A stretch of DNA of 64,000 nt from Osedax fenrisi (taxonomy: Eukaryota; Annelida; Polychaeta; Sabellida; Siboglinidae), in NCBI GenBank assembly GCA_964019155.1, contig OZ025243.1:16522118-16586117 (forward strand), given 5' to 3'. Of the stretch, positions 23,476-39,763 are shown in pieces (the stretch's first letter is position 1; every line of letters starts with the position of its first letter). A program made the translations under genes and the position numbers. The notes under the pieces are model-generated. The model was not told the origin of the DNA and searched no databases. It saw only the letters and a list, made by a program, of their open reading frames with translations.

Positions 23476-23752
23476 GGAAGAATGTTCTTGGACACCGTTG
23501 AAAGCACTAAGTTTCGATAGCCGCATTAAAGAATTTGAATTGCACAATCAACATAATACCACTTCTATATACCAGGTGTGTAAAGTAAAATATGATGAGA
23601 TAAAAATAGACCATAGACCTTTAGATCATCGAATCTTCAAAGCCCAAATTGAGTTAAATATATTTAATACATATTTCAATAAATTTTATAAAACTTATAA
23701 AATATTAGCAAGGAATGGGTCTACTCTATATCATACACTTGATAAATTGTAA
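23476..23752 (+). CDS. Possible terminal exon of an unrecognised gene
   Basis: After an acceptor-like TTATTTAG a frame of about 91 codons runs to a TAA: EECSWTPLKALSFDSRIKEF, then IDHRPLDHRIFKAQIELN and ILARNGSTLYHTLDKL. Amino-acid composition is balanced and not driven by simple repeats, which is rare in this part of the window. There is no ATG near its start. I see no motif I can assign. It could be a host gene's last exon or a remnant of an unrecognised transposon. Confidence 0.3.
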
Positions 23753-24050
23753 AACAGAAATTACAATAGGATATATGCAGCACAGTGTATGTGTTATTAA
23801 AGGCGTGGTATGTTTATGGGGCGCTCGTGATGGGTGGATATTTTTATTTACGGTCAATTTCATATAGACATTAGAATTAAATATATATATTAGTTGTGAT
23901 CATGAATACATTATCTATACAATACTATATTATAGAATATGCCTGTTTAGATTACGAAGGTTTCGCCTCCCATTAATATTATATCAAAGCTAGGTTCAAA
24001 TGAATGATTTTATTTATAAAGGGAAAAATAATAAAAAAAATATAATATAC

Positions 24051-24088
<38 letters not shown>

Positions 24089-24183
24089 AAATTGTGTATA
24101 GTATGGTAGCATTCACATTTAGTACAAATCTAATACAGTTAATTTCAAATAAATATTTCATAATAATTTGTTAGATTTCAATT

Positions 24184-24395
24184 GATATGTTCAAGATTTT
24201 AAGTTGAAATTTTTTTTCATAAATTTAAAAACGTAATAAAAAAATCAGTTTATTGGATATATCAGCACTATTTTGAATGATTAAAAAATAAAAAATACGT
24301 ATTTAGACTATTTATATAATTATGACTATTTTATTCATTACATTTTTTGTTATGGTTTCTGAGATACAGAGAGTGTTGTTTCTGTTACTTTCCCC
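24184..24395. mobile_element. GGGGAAAGT-family MITE fragment
   Basis: Ends TGTTACTTTCCCC before TA (24396-24397). The body is the reverse of the 7359-7640 segment. The left end is missing. Confidence 0.7.
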
Positions 24396-24679
24396 TACCC
24401 TCTCTACCCATATTTATATCTATAGTTTAAGTAAACCTGGTTGATTCTGATTTTATAAGCATTATTTAAAACTAGACTATATGTTGATTTATATTACATT
24501 TGATTTAAAACAAATATATATATATATATATAATGTTCATATTGTATATAGATGTTCACTAACCTTCTTTTTGATAATTAAAATCACAATTATTCTTAAT
24601 TCTCTAGCTATTCTAATGTGTACATAACATACTTGTAATATATCTATAAATACCAAAAATGTATACACTATATATATAT

Positions 24680-24734
<55 letters not shown>

Positions 24735-24737
<3 letters not shown>

Positions 24738-27700
24738 GAATTAAATAATATTTTTAATTCATGTACTTTATTTATATATTTAAAATTTCTAAAATTTAAA
24801 ATCTGAAAATAAATGTATTTTAAAATGTTGGTTACATAAATTGGTGTGAGTATATATCTAATAATATTCTCATTATTCCTAATTTAGATTTATAATATAA
24901 GATATATTCCATATTTTCTCATTACAATATTATTTAATTGATTCATACAATCCATATAAAAAATAATATAATTTGTTTAAATAATTATATTAATTTCAAA
25001 TAAGTAAGATATATTAATGTATTAATAAAATGTTATGAAACTAGTGATTATAATTTTGAATAAATATAAATATGTAAAATAAATAATGAAAACATTATTA
25101 GATATATCTGATAACACTATTATAAATCTGTATTATTTAATTTATTTATAAATTAATTCATAATTTTATATAATTACACATTTTTATTATTTAATCTATA
25201 TCACTATTGAATATAATTTAATTAGGTGTTAACTATTGAATAACATGATATTTAAAATTCACAAATATTGTAGTAGGTCATCGGAGCATTGATTGTCTGT
25301 CTGTCTGTCAGGTACTGATTATATAATAATGTCAACCGATATTTGTAAACTGACAAGGTTTGCTACTTAATGTATATACGTATAACAAAATGTATAGAAT
25401 TTATGTTTAATTATAGTTATAAGTATTACTTATTAATTCATTATTTGACATAGATTCTATTCTTGTTATAATATAATTAATTAATATATATTATATATAT
25501 CCATATGGATAATTGGATTTATCTCTTTTCACACTAGATAATATTATTTACCTATTATAATAACCTTAAATTATACTTATATAAATATTTCTTGTTGTTC
25601 TTCTTCTCATATTATTAATGAATTTTGTAATCTTTTAAATAATTGATTAGACATTTAATTATTAATAATCAAATAAGTTCTATATAACTTAATTAAGATA
25701 CTTTAAAATAACAATACCATATAATATATTAATGAGTAAAGTAGGTCACTTTAAAAAATACATTGTTTACTGTCCGCCCACCTATTTCAGTAAATTATGA
25801 ATTAAAGCGCGCTAAAGGTGACTACAACTATGAATCATTAATCTCTGGTACCGCCTCCGTAACTGTAATAAATATTATATTACAGGATAGGAGATCGTGT
25901 AATTAAACAAAACTCCGGCTCTGTTTCGTGATCCGCCTAATTTCATTTTAAATTTATTGTTCCAATAATTAATAATATCGCGGCTGATTCGTAAATTAAT
26001 TGTTTTCACCTTCTTAAATGTATGAATGCATAACTCATATTTAATTAATTATATATTCTTATAATTTTTATAAACAAATCTGTAGGATAAAAAGAATGAA
26101 GAAGTTACATGTGATTATATCTTGTTAGGTAATTTATTATTATTGTGATTTAAATTTATTAAAAATTATATATATAAAAATATCAATCGATGTAAATTTA
26201 TTGTTTAAATAAATGATATCATTATATAATACGTCTAATTCATTTTATTTAAATATTTAATACATATATTTAAATGTATTTTCATAAATTGTTATCTTAA
26301 TAGTATTTTATATTTTCAAGAATATAACCATATATTAGATTTTGTATTAATATTTAGTTTTTCTAATCAAATTTCATACAACTAAGTTGATATTTAAAAT
26401 TAAAATATAAAGAAGTAGTTTTAAATTATTTATTCAATTAAACATAGAAATTAAACATTTATATAACTTATATATCCTAGTTTTATAACAACATATAATT
26501 ATTATATTTGGATAAATGAATGAATAAATTTCAAATAATCAATTTTATTATTTCCTATATATCATTTATTTATATACTATAAATTTACAAAAATAAAATA
26601 TTCTAATTTCATTAACTATTAAATTATGTAATTGCTAGTAAAAGCTGTATCATTTATTATTAAAGGTAAATTATTATATTATAAAAAGCATTAATACATC
26701 TTTGAAAATATATATATTATTTAAAAAAAAAAAATATTAATTAAATATAGAAAAAAAATATATATTTATAAATAACAATATAATATACAAATTATTTTAT
26801 TACTAATATATTATTATTATTTTATAAATTTCTATGATTAAGATATTTATCCATGAACCAAATCTCTTTACCTTTATACTTATAAAGTAATATAATGTCA
26901 TATTGTATATATAATCAAATGTATTACGAATTATAGTATGATAATTATATATCAAAAACTTTTAAAATATGTCTATTTGGATTAAGTTATTATTCTTAAT
27001 AATTATTCTATTATTATTCATAAAATAATGATTTTAAGAATCTTGAATTAATTGTTGATAATAAATTTAATTTTGATTCCCAAGTTACAAGTTAAATCGA
27101 ATAATTATCAGTACAATAAATTAACAAGTTTATTCCATTTCACATTACTAAAATGATTATTATTAACTTTATATTATAATATCACTAGATTTATTTTGCG
27201 TAATGGTGATACACTATGAAATTGAAAAATACAAATCATTGTCTTAATTGACTTACTTACAATCACTAGTATTCAACTTGTATCGTGTAATGTGTAAGCT
27301 TATTTGCTAATACGTATTTATATAAATAGACATGATTATATATGCATATTTAGATGAATTTTTAGTAAAAATTAAAGTTGATAATAAAATATCTATTCAT
27401 ATAATAATATTTTATAAATGTATCTCCTTTGTTTATTGAGGTTTATGTAGGATAATTTTGTTGTCATCATTTCGAAAAATAGTAACATTGGAAGAATATT
27501 TATAGTAGTCCTATGTATTAGCTTATATTAACATGTTAATGCACAACATTGTAGTGCAGTGTTACATCATGTTAAATAACTTGAAATGGTTCACTATTAT
27601 ACAAAGGTTACATTCAGTAATATAATTTTTAAATTATTGAAAAAATATATCCTATAAATCCGATTATAATCTAAGATATAGAGACAATTATAGCTACCTT

Positions 27701-29367
27701 AGGTCAACAGCAACAATAAATCCTCAGATTTTAGATCATAATCTAAATAAGTATGGGAAAGATCATTCAGTCTTGTTGCTGTACTATGGATTAATCTTCC
27801 CAGATCATTCACGATGAAAGTATCAAACATATATAATCCTAATTAAATTCTCAATAATTATTTACTATCTTTAATATTTATTTTTTTAATTGTATCTAGA
27901 CAGATCATTACTTTTAGTAATTTATTTTATAAATATACTATCAAATAATTATATATGTTTTTATATAATTGCAATAAATTAAATATGTAATAATATTATC
28001 TGTTAATATCTAACAAGGAAGTTTATTATCTATATGAAATACTATAATATTTGATTACTTCATCAGAAGCATATTATGGATATCATTTAGATATAATTAT
28101 ATTCATGAAATCATATGATATAAATAATATTCAGTGATCTAATATCATGTATTTATTTCTTTCTCTATATATATTACATGCACTAGTAGTTATTAATTGT
28201 TAATCCATTATTTAAACATATAATCTGATATAAATATATTAATTTAGTAATATAAATAATATAATTGTCTTTTGTCATTATAAATTATGTTTTACCACTT
28301 TTTAAATAAATGTGTATACTATACCAATACTTTCATTATAACTAACTTTAAATAATAATCCCATTTGATGTATATCACATACTAAACATTTGTAGGATAC
28401 CTATAATATAGAATCTTTATTTATGTAATTAATCAATTCAATTAGTATTTCAGGAAAGTACTATGAATATTCTTATTTATGTTAAAATAGTAGTGCATGC
28501 ATGAGATAAATTAAATTATGATTCACATAGTAAATTACCTATATATTTATGATATCATAGTATTACTTTTGAATACAAGAAATAACACTAATAATATACC
28601 TCATGTTGACACCAGTACACATGTAATATATATATATATATTATACTAGAAATACCTACTTTGTGGAGTAACTCACATATATAATTTCTTGTATTTAGTA
28701 TAGATATACTAATGTAACAATAAACAAACTAATAAACAAACTATCATAGTCATAAACTATACAGGGTAGCACAAATTTGTATACACTAATTAATGTATTT
28801 TTTTGCGTAGAATAACAATGGTTTATATCTAGCATGTATATATGTTAAATTAATATAATACATACGATGCGATGTGTATTACACTAATCACACAGACGAA
28901 TACACGATACACAGGTTGAAATGGTAGAACTAGATTTCATGAATACGTGTGTTTCAGTTATCAATCATAACACTTCATAAGCCTACACCTATCGTTTGGG
29001 TATGCGGCTTCGAGTTATTTTACTTATACTCGCGAAGGTGTTAGTTTACTTATACTTGCGTAGGTGTTACATTTACCATCTATTGTTCCACATAATTATG
29101 CGCTATATTCTACGTCTATAGAGATGTAACGGCAACGACCACATATACAATAACAATACGAATATTCGTTCGCTCGATTGATGGTAGGTATATTGATTTC
29201 GGTAGAGCATACTTTATTTACGGGTACATTTTAAATTTTAATAAATAAAACTACTAATTATTGTTCTTATATATATATATTAATATATATATATAATAAT
29301 ATTCGATAGTGATTATGAATATATAATTCTTGATTTCAGCATGAAATTATCACATTTACTAAATATG

Positions 29368-29405
<38 letters not shown>

Positions 29406-29680
29406 CAATAGTGTTAGTATACAACAAGTGATAGATACGCTGAATTAATATATACCTACTTATTACCTTATAGGTATTACTATATTCCTAAGTATATCTA
29501 AGTCTAAATAGATAATATCAAATATTGATAATCACCTACTGTCAATAGATTATTTATAACAATAAATATTTGATTGATATATGATATCATGATATGTGCT
29601 TGCATTGTTAGTAAAAATAATTTGAAATAGATAAAACACCATTTAATATATTAGTGCTACTATCACTACTCACATCACTA
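24735..29680. other. AT-rich intergenic sequence
   Basis: About 5 kb with very few G or C bases and no recognisable coding or transposon signal. Exceptions are a TGTC run at about 25296, a slightly GC-richer patch at 25770-25950, and 28860-29220, which has two near-identical 25-bp repeats (TTTACTTATACTCGCG/TTTACTTATACTTGCG) and several CpGs. (AT)n at about 29366. Confidence 0.55.
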
Positions 29681-29686
29681 ACACCA

Positions 29687-30568
<882 letters not shown>

Positions 30569-30669
30569 TATATATAATACTCTTACACATAAATGTATTC
30601 TAGTATTATACTACTAGAATGTTACTATACTACACTGATAAAAATTAGCGAGTGCCTTTTTTAGGGTGT

Positions 30670-31050
30670 AAGTAGTGTCCCCATAGCCGTACCCTAATTA
30701 GGGTACAATTTGAAGTACCATAAAAATGAACAAACTGTACCCTAAAGACTTTTAGCTGGTTGTACCCTAATGAAATTGTATGATATGTACCATAATTGAA
30801 TTACATGATATGTAAATATAATAAGCACGTACCCTAATATTTAACATAGCTGTACCCTAATAAATATATATAGTGTACCCTAGTACATTTAACAGTCATG
30901 TACCCTAATATTTAACATATATGTACCTACAAATATATATATTGTACCCTAGAGTTTAGAAGTCGAGTACCCTATTAAGTGTACATGGTAAATTGTTGTT
31001 ATATTTTAACGATCTGTACCATATAAATTGAATTCGCTGTACCCTAATTT
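30670..31050. repeat. Degenerate minisatellite with GTACCCTAA core, about 23-bp period
   Basis: GTACCCTAA or close variants (GTACCATAA, GTACCCTAG) occur about 15 times; consecutive starts near 30830, 30852, 30876, 30900, 30923, 30944 and 30967 are 21-24 bp apart. The spacers are AT-rich and diverged (ATTTAACATA recurs). One inverted core, AGGGTAC, is near 30700. Confidence 0.75.
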
Positions 31051-31106
31051 GTAACAGTGTATATATATAGTAAATATTATTTTATCTCGTACCTACTTAC
31101 ACACAC

Positions 31107-31151
<45 letters not shown>

Positions 31152-31256
31152 CACACAGTGTGTCACAAATACTATTGTCTGATGATAAAGGATGAAAAGT
31201 CTTTTTTTGATACAAATGATATTATCATTTAAATTGTGATATATATATATCCTATA

Positions 31257-32193
31257 GGGGAAAGTCCCCGATTACCGACCCCTAAATGATTAGTTGTAAT
31301 AACTTATTCAATATTAAATATTTTTATTTGAAATTATGTAATTTTAGTAATATAATGGCAATGAATAATGTGGCTATTTTAAATCTTTGATATAATTATA
31401 TTTACAAGAATATACAGGGGGGTCGGTAATCGGATACATGTGCCTAATACCGACCCCCTTCCCCTATTACCGAACCCCTAAAATAATCGTGGTATAAATA
31501 ATTGTAGTATTATAATATACAATAAAAATAGTAGATATACATAAATATAATTAATTATAATATGACGTAATTTAATTTTTATTGAATTTATGTTTTAATA
31601 GTAATATTAAATTTAAACTTTATAGTAATTATATTAAAATAGTGTATATTATTATTTAATATTTATTTATTAATCAATATGTATATAAATAACTGGAATC
31701 ATGAATCCTAAATCTATGTCAATGATACACAAATAAGTTATAACATAATTTAAAGTAAAATACGGATTTATTTTGATTGGATATTATAAATCACATGGGC
31801 TCGGTATTAGGGTAATTTAAGGGGTCGGTAATAGGAAAATCATATGGGTTTCTATAATTAAGATATATTGGTTAATAGTTATTCAAATTAAATTATTTTT
31901 ATAATAGTTATAAAAATTGTATTGAACTACAATATTATGCACAACATTAAGTTTTCTTTTAATTAATAAAGTATTTACAATTATTTAAAAAAAGTTATTA
32001 TTCAAATATTTAAAAAGTAAAAACAGAATATTACATTTGATCAAATAACAATTGTAGGATTAAATATTTTTTTAAACAAAATATGTAATCATATTTATCA
32101 TTAAATTACTAATAGTTCATGTATATATAATTTTTTGATAACTCTTATATTTAATGAGATACGAGAGGGGGACGGTAATCGGGGACTTTCCCC
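31257..32193. mobile_element. GGGGAAAGT-family MITE, full copy
   Basis: 937 bp flanked by TA (31255-31256 and 32194-32195). Termini GGGGAAAGTCCCCGATTACC and its inverse. ATTACCGACCCC or its inverse also occurs in the interior near 31421, 31454, 31475, 31800 and 31830. Non-coding. TA duplication suggests a Tc1/mariner-type mobiliser. Confidence 0.88.
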
Positions 32194-32195
32194 TA

Positions 32196-32234
32196 TACAT
32201 GATAATATTTAGAAGTTTATTACATTAATGAAAT

Positions 32235-32292
<58 letters not shown>

Positions 32293-34085
32293 ATACTATA
32301 ACAGTGAAAAATACAAAGCCATAATTATATAGGTAGGATTATTACCTACTAGGTATTACCTAGTATCTATAGATAATATACTCATATTAGATATACATGT
32401 ATATATATATATATATATATACATGTATATATATACAACTAGTTCCACTATGTTCAAACTGTATGCACTGGCATAGGTACCTTTGGTATCATTTGTAGTG
32501 AGATCACTGATTACAAACTTACCAGGTATACATGGTAATACGTAATATCTATAAATATTCGCACTATATTCGTACTGTTATGTAATAATCGTATACGATC
32601 ATATATTCATCTTTAGAATATATGCAATATCGAGCTATAGGCCCTATAGTATATATATATATATATATATATATAGTATAGGCTATATTTAATAATACGT
32701 CCCGCTTAACTAAGCATGCAACCGTCGGTAAAACTAGTTTCTAGTAAGAAAAGGATGCATCCTTAAGGAATTAATTGATTCAATTCTGTAGGTTTCCTAT
32801 AGGTAATACGTATACGTATTAAAATGATAAAATAAGATATTAAAAATGTATTTTTTAATACATATACTACTAATACTGTATATAGTATTTTCTCAGTGAG
32901 CCCAGATTACACCAGTACACCTATAGGTGTACACGGTACACGGCTACTAATCATACTTATATTTACATAAACCACAAACGCGTCACTATTGTTATGTATA
33001 ACTATAGAATATGTAACTTGCGAGGTCATCAACTATTGTCATTATATCGTACGATACATCAAATACTGGCCACATTATCTTTAATGTGATTTGCGTCGGT
33101 GTGAAGTTAAAACTTCTTCATAATATCATTTCCGTTATTTCGATAGCATGTAGTATTTACGAACATGTATTTACAACTTCTAAGTATATAATTATATAAA
33201 ATTATATGTAAGCTATATTTATATGTATTATTATAATAAACTATAATTAATTAAATTGCACTAAATGACACGTTAATAATTATATATATATAAGCAATAA
33301 AAGCGTTATTTAATATGCATACATTTTAAATATTATGTTAAACGTATACATTCACACATATTCTAATACCTATGAATTGGGCTATTGTTCAAAGTTTTCT
33401 ATATAATTCAGATATTAGCCATATATTGTATTCATATTTAAAGGGAATATAATATAATATTTTATAATTATATCTATGTAAATAAATGATAAAGTAATCG
33501 ACTATATTAAGATACGTTCATAAGTTACATTAATCGATTATAATTAATTATTTATATTTTTAAATTACGAATACCTCCACATTAAAAAGTTATGTCATAT
33601 AATATTACGTAATCACATTGTTGCCATACTAAAATATACACCAACGAAGTTTATATATATATAATAGCATATATAATAGCTACATACATGTATATATGTA
33701 TTCGGTGCAGTCGGCAAAATGATTATAATTACGAGTACAACTACGTACCTATATTCTATTGTTTACCACCTTACCTACGTGAACTAGTTCGTAACATATA
33801 TGTATGTATACACACACACACGCGCGCGCGCACAGAATTCACCTGCAACGATTACAATGTAGTAGTAATATTCATTATTTTCCTTCATTATAATATACGC
33901 GTGTTTTTTATAAATGTAGGCTATATTTTCTATTTACGTATAAGTCATAAATTATCCTTCGTCTATCACAGTATGTGCACCGCACACACATACATACAAA
34001 TATATATATATATAGTATATATTATATACATATATAAATAAAAGTATACACTTATTCTATAGAGAGTACACATAATAACTTTATT
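32196..34085. other. AT-rich intergenic sequence
   Basis: No gene recognised. (TA)n at 32239-32290; slightly GC-richer at 32690-33080; a run CACACACACGCGCGCGCGCA at about 33813. Confidence 0.5.
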
Positions 34086-34089
34086 ACAT

Positions 34090-34450
34090 AGGTGAATAGA
34101 GCAATAATAGCTACGGACTCTGCGCACAAAGTCAAACGTGACAATGGTTATCTAACCACAAACGCGTCGGTAGCGACTTACCGGTTGTATTCGGTTAGTA
34201 GGGCATTGTTAAGGTGCGGGTGCGAGTGTGCGGCGCGCCTTATCGTCGCTATCTTATCGCGCCACCACTACACTAACCTTAAGTAGCCGCACATCTAAGG
34301 AGTAGGCGGGCCGGTGGGCGGCTTAATAGTCTGTAATTAAGGTATTAACTATCCGAGATCACACGCCTCGATCTCGAGATTAGATTCCAAGGCTGCAGCC
34401 TGCTAAGTATTGCGTCGGTGGTAACCGCATTGCTTACGTCATGGTATTAT
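34090..34450. promoter_or_regulatory. CpG-rich island, possible regulatory element
   Basis: About 360 bp with many CpGs (GTGCGGCGCGCC, TCGCGCCACC, GGGCCGGTGGGCGG) between AT-rich flanks, ending in a CRE-like TTACGTCAT. The 65-codon frame over part of it shows no recognisable domain. Without a nearby gene it may be an enhancer, an unannotated promoter or an exon I do not recognise. Confidence 0.3.
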
Positions 34451-35905
34451 AATATATCACTGGTATCGTTATTATTGTTATTGTTGCTATCTAGAACGAT
34501 TATAAAAGATAAATAAGTGCACGGAGACTTATTAACGAATAGATAATTATAACCTTATGATCATAGGCGTATATTTTTAGAGTATAATTTAATGTATATT
34601 TTGTTACGTATATATACGTTTTTATATAAATAATTGATAAATTATATATATATATATATATATATACATATATATATTATAAGTATTAAATATAATTGTA
34701 TTACAAGTATACTATTATTTTATAATTTAATTTAATTTGTGTTACAATTACATTTTTAAATAGGAATATTTGGTTAATTAAAAAATAAAAAATAAATCGG
34801 TTAATATAGGCCTATATTACTGAATAGCCTAATTTGCCTATATAATCGAATACATGTATATATTTATACACCTATTTATTTAACGTAACTCATTTGACAT
34901 ATATAGTCATCTATAGTTTTATAAAGGTTTATCATACAACTTTATATTATAATATAAAGTGTTATCATATACCTCGAGTTCACAATATATGCTTATAGGT
35001 ACACATATCATTAATTTCAATATAGCATTATAAATACTATTATTATTAATACTAAAACATGTTAATTTTTTAATTACAGAAAATCGATGTATTAGACATA
35101 TTTAGCCATTTACTACACCTTTGATATATCAGAATATATTTGATATAGCAACATAACGGATATATCCATGTATTTCGTATACACATAGATATATGCTTAT
35201 GTATACATATATGTGATATATAATATATATTTATTTACACTTTTATATGTAATATTTAAATATTTATTAATGATGTTGTTAATTATTTCAATATAAATAA
35301 GAAATCATTGAATATAATTGTTACCTATAGGTAACTATTTCCATAAAAGTAACCGTCAACTTATTAACGAACATTTAACATAATTTAAGATTATACAAAC
35401 ACATACACTTTCTTACTATAGTATGATATACATATAACATGTTGTACATGCACATCATACATGTATATTGTATATTAATAAATAATAAGTCGATCACATT
35501 TTAAAATTGGGTATTGAATATTCTGTAATATTTATTTAGTACACGTATACTAAACAATATGTATACTATACACTGTATAGCCATGATTTAGTATGCGAAT
35601 AACGCACACGGCATACATAAAGAAGACAACTAACGAGGTATTCTGATATTAAACGAACTCACTTCTAAGTGGAGAGATTCATCCAGAAACATGGCGAAAA
35701 CACGATTTTCTTATTAGGCAGGGCGACAGGGATGTATACTTATAGGGAGGCAGGGAGGTAGGAAAGTAGGGATATCGAAGGATAAATTATCGGCCGTTAT
35801 TTGGATTTACTGCAGTGGGAATGCAAGGTCGTCTTGCCAATTGACAGTTTTATTACCACTCGTCAGTCGGCACCTTTTCATTAAATACAATTATTACTAA
35901 TATCG

Positions 35906-35951
<46 letters not shown>

Positions 35952-36403
35952 TTGGAGAATATCATTTATTGATAATACGGAGATTGTGCTACGTAACGTT
36001 CTCTTCGAGAGATAATGATTCACCGACACGTCCATGATTCATAATGAAAGTTATGTCACATCACCAAAATAAACGTTGTTCGCATACAGAATACACATAT
36101 GCTCTCGACCACGTACAGTGTACGTCGTACAGTATACACATATGCGCACGCGTACACACATGACAGACACATGATGTACAAACAACAATGACGGCCATGT
36201 GCATTACATAATCTCGAAATAGACGCTGGCGTCACGTGACATTAATTATCCATCGATTAATTACGCGTTAGTCGAGGTCAGGCCTATCGCTATAGTGTAC
36301 TTTATAGTTGTATCATACTGAGGTTCACAATGTTCAACAGTATCACGAGTTAAGTTTATAATAGGTGGCATGCACTGACAATTCTATGGAGAACGAGATA
36401 ACA

Positions 36404-36465
<62 letters not shown>

Positions 36466-36810
36466 AGATATATATATATATATATATGTATAGAGATAAT
36501 GGAATATTATACATATATAGGACAATGGAGGGATATAGATAGAGAGGATATGTGTGAAATATAGGTAGCCGATATAGATAGAGATAGGTAAATATAAAGA
36601 AATATAGCGATATTGTTTATATATATCATATGATACATATGTATATAAATGGTTTTTGAAAGTAAAAGAGATTACGTGTGTGATATATATACGCCTAGTG
36701 TTTAAAAGTGTGATAGAGAGATAGAATGTGAGATATTGAGTGGAGAGATATATAGATATATAGAGATAGAGAGAAATACATGGTTGAAGTTATTGTGTGT
36801 ATATGAATTG

Positions 36811-36857
<47 letters not shown>

Positions 36858-37026
36858 TTTTAACGATGGGATACATATAAAGGTGTATATATAAAGGTGT
36901 AATATATACGCACACGTATATAGATAGTGAGATAGGTATATAGAGATAGTCTGATACATTTATGTGATATATGTATATATATACACACACACATATATAT
37001 ATATAAATATGGTACGATATATATAT

Positions 37027-37029
<3 letters not shown>

Positions 37030-37057
<28 letters not shown>

Positions 37058-37117
37058 TACATAGATAGAGAGAGAAATAGAGAAAGAGAAAGAGAGAGCG
37101 AGAGAGAGAGAAAGAGA
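37030..37117. repeat. (GA)n-rich tract
   Basis: Imperfect GA/GATA repeat; the Ser/Leu-rich reverse frames over it are artefacts. Confidence 0.95.
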
Positions 37118-37720
37118 TGCCGAAATCGTCGCAAACAGGAATACATGAATCACGATTTGCGTAGACCAATCACATTACAGATTTATCGATACAGTCTACC
37201 GCCAAGTCATCGCAGTCTTGTTTGTTCATCATTCTACTAATGTATCATAACAGTTACTAAGCGAATACACATTATATATAACACTACGGAAAGTTTACAC
37301 ACTTGCTCTTAGATATAGAATATTAAACGTTAGTATAAAGTAGTAATTATTGTTATATTATAGTATTTATTAATGTAAATATATATATATATATTTATTA
37401 TGGATTTATTATTTTTAATATGCGTATAGAAAAGTTTCACTATTTACAATAAATTAACATTACATTACCATTATCTATAAATAATATCAAAATCATATAA
37501 TATTCAAATATAATATGTTTACTTAACAAATTGAATCTATAAATATACATATATTTATTTAGATTATTTATTATATATGTTTTATCATAAAAAACGATTT
37601 CTAATTTTACTGATCATATTTCTCATTGGAAAATATAATCGACATATACGATACATATACATAATATGTATTACATATATATATACACGTGTGTATATAA
37701 CTCTATTGAGTTAACTATAG

Positions 37721-37757
<37 letters not shown>

Positions 37758-38369
37758 TACTATATATATAGTATTAACTTTATCCCATATATACTTAGGT
37801 ACATATATGCTATGTATACATATATAATATAAACAGATACATGTTAGACTCGTAAAATAATATATAACATATGATTTATATATATTAATTATTAACATTT
37901 ACAAATACATATATAATAGATATACTAATTTATAAACTACTATAATTACATATATGTAATTATGTATACATATATAGTATCGTATACTATAGTATAATAT
38001 AATATCTATAGATATTCATATATTATAAATACATTTATAGTAATTATTAAATATATTATATTGTATAATATATTAATATAATAATTCTATAACATATAAT
38101 GACTTTATTTATAATGGATATATATATTTATACATATATAAATATGTAAACATAGAGATAATAAGATATATATACATGTAATATAGTTTTAATAACTATA
38201 ACAGGGTGTAGATTTATAAACAAATATTACATTAGGTTATTATATTTGTTTATATCTCAAATTAATAAAATTATCTAAAGTATAGCTCCACCGTACAATA
38301 AAATATATAAATACATATGATTTATATATAAATTAAGAAGATAATACTGATCTACTATATCTGTAACAC

Positions 38370-38411
<42 letters not shown>

Positions 38412-38491
38412 ATACACAATTGTATATATTCTTATATACAATTTGAAATAGAGATTTTTGAGAATATATTTCGTTATCAATTATTTAATAT

Positions 38492-38535
<44 letters not shown>

Positions 38536-39655
38536 CATTATATTACATTTCAATGTATTACATTTAGTTATGATATATACATATATGTATTTATATACAT
38601 GACATTTTCATGAATAAATATATTGTACACGGTGGTTAAAATATATAGTTAATTGTATAATGTATTATTGCAAACATATATATTTTTGAATATAAACCCA
38701 ACACTAAATATAATTATTAGTGAATTATATATTTTACATTATAACATATATGAATTATATATATAGATTTGTATTTATATTAAATACCTATTAATTACAA
38801 TGTAATTCGAGATAAAAAGTGTACTTATCTCCCAATTAACTAAACATGATTATTATTATAATTAATAGAAATGAATTTAGTCGAACAGTTTCCATCCATC
38901 TTACTAACGAACTGTTTAATAATAAAGTTGTTTACAATATTTTATTTGCGAGTTGTATTAAAATAATATACACGTGATAAGAAAGTAGCAAGGAATATAA
39001 ATTGAATGAAATTCTAATATTTTTAGAATGTTTAAATTAGGAATGCATACACATACACGTATACACGCATACATATAATCACATACACATATATATATAA
39101 GTATACACACACACATATATATATATATAAGTTATGTAATTTATCTTATTAAGGATTTGTCGAAGGATTAACAACAATTAGTTATATTAAAACATACACG
39201 TAATCGTGTATTCTATACAGTTTATATAATATGTTAGTAATTATATTACATAATACTTATAAGTATAGGAAATATATTTCCTGATAAGTGGAGATATATA
39301 TACATATATGAATAGATTAAATAATATATTATGTTGATATTAATATGATATAATTTAATACATATATGTGTGGGTATCCTATAATATATTATAGGATATT
39401 ATAATACAATAAAAAAAACTCATATGATTACCTTATAAGTATACTTATATGTGTATTAAATAATACATTTATTTACAATAAGAGTTTTCTATAGAAACTC
39501 TATAGAGTTTATATAGAGAGTACAATTAAAGAAAATAGTTCAAATTATAAATTTTTAACATTTTAAATATTTTGTTTATATATAAAAATAATTTGGTATA
39601 CCAAAATTATTTAAAATATAATCTCGAATCATGTCATTTCAATTTTATAATCTAT

Positions 39656-39704
<49 letters not shown>

Positions 39705-39763
39705 GGTACATTTTCTGATACATTTATACATTTCCATACAAATGTTAGTTGGTTATAAATGTA

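Noticed and set aside
30670..31050. Interstitial telomeric repeat (CCCTAA)
   Set aside because: CCCTAA never occurs in tandem; it is part of a 9-bp core in a 23-bp repeat.
30670..31050. CRISPR-like array
   Set aside because: Repeats are 9 bp and degenerate, spacers are AT-rich derivatives of one another, and the genome is eukaryotic.
36700..37170. Overlapping Ser/Leu/Ile/Tyr-rich reverse frames
   Set aside because: They translate (GA)n and (TA)n tracts in several frames at once.
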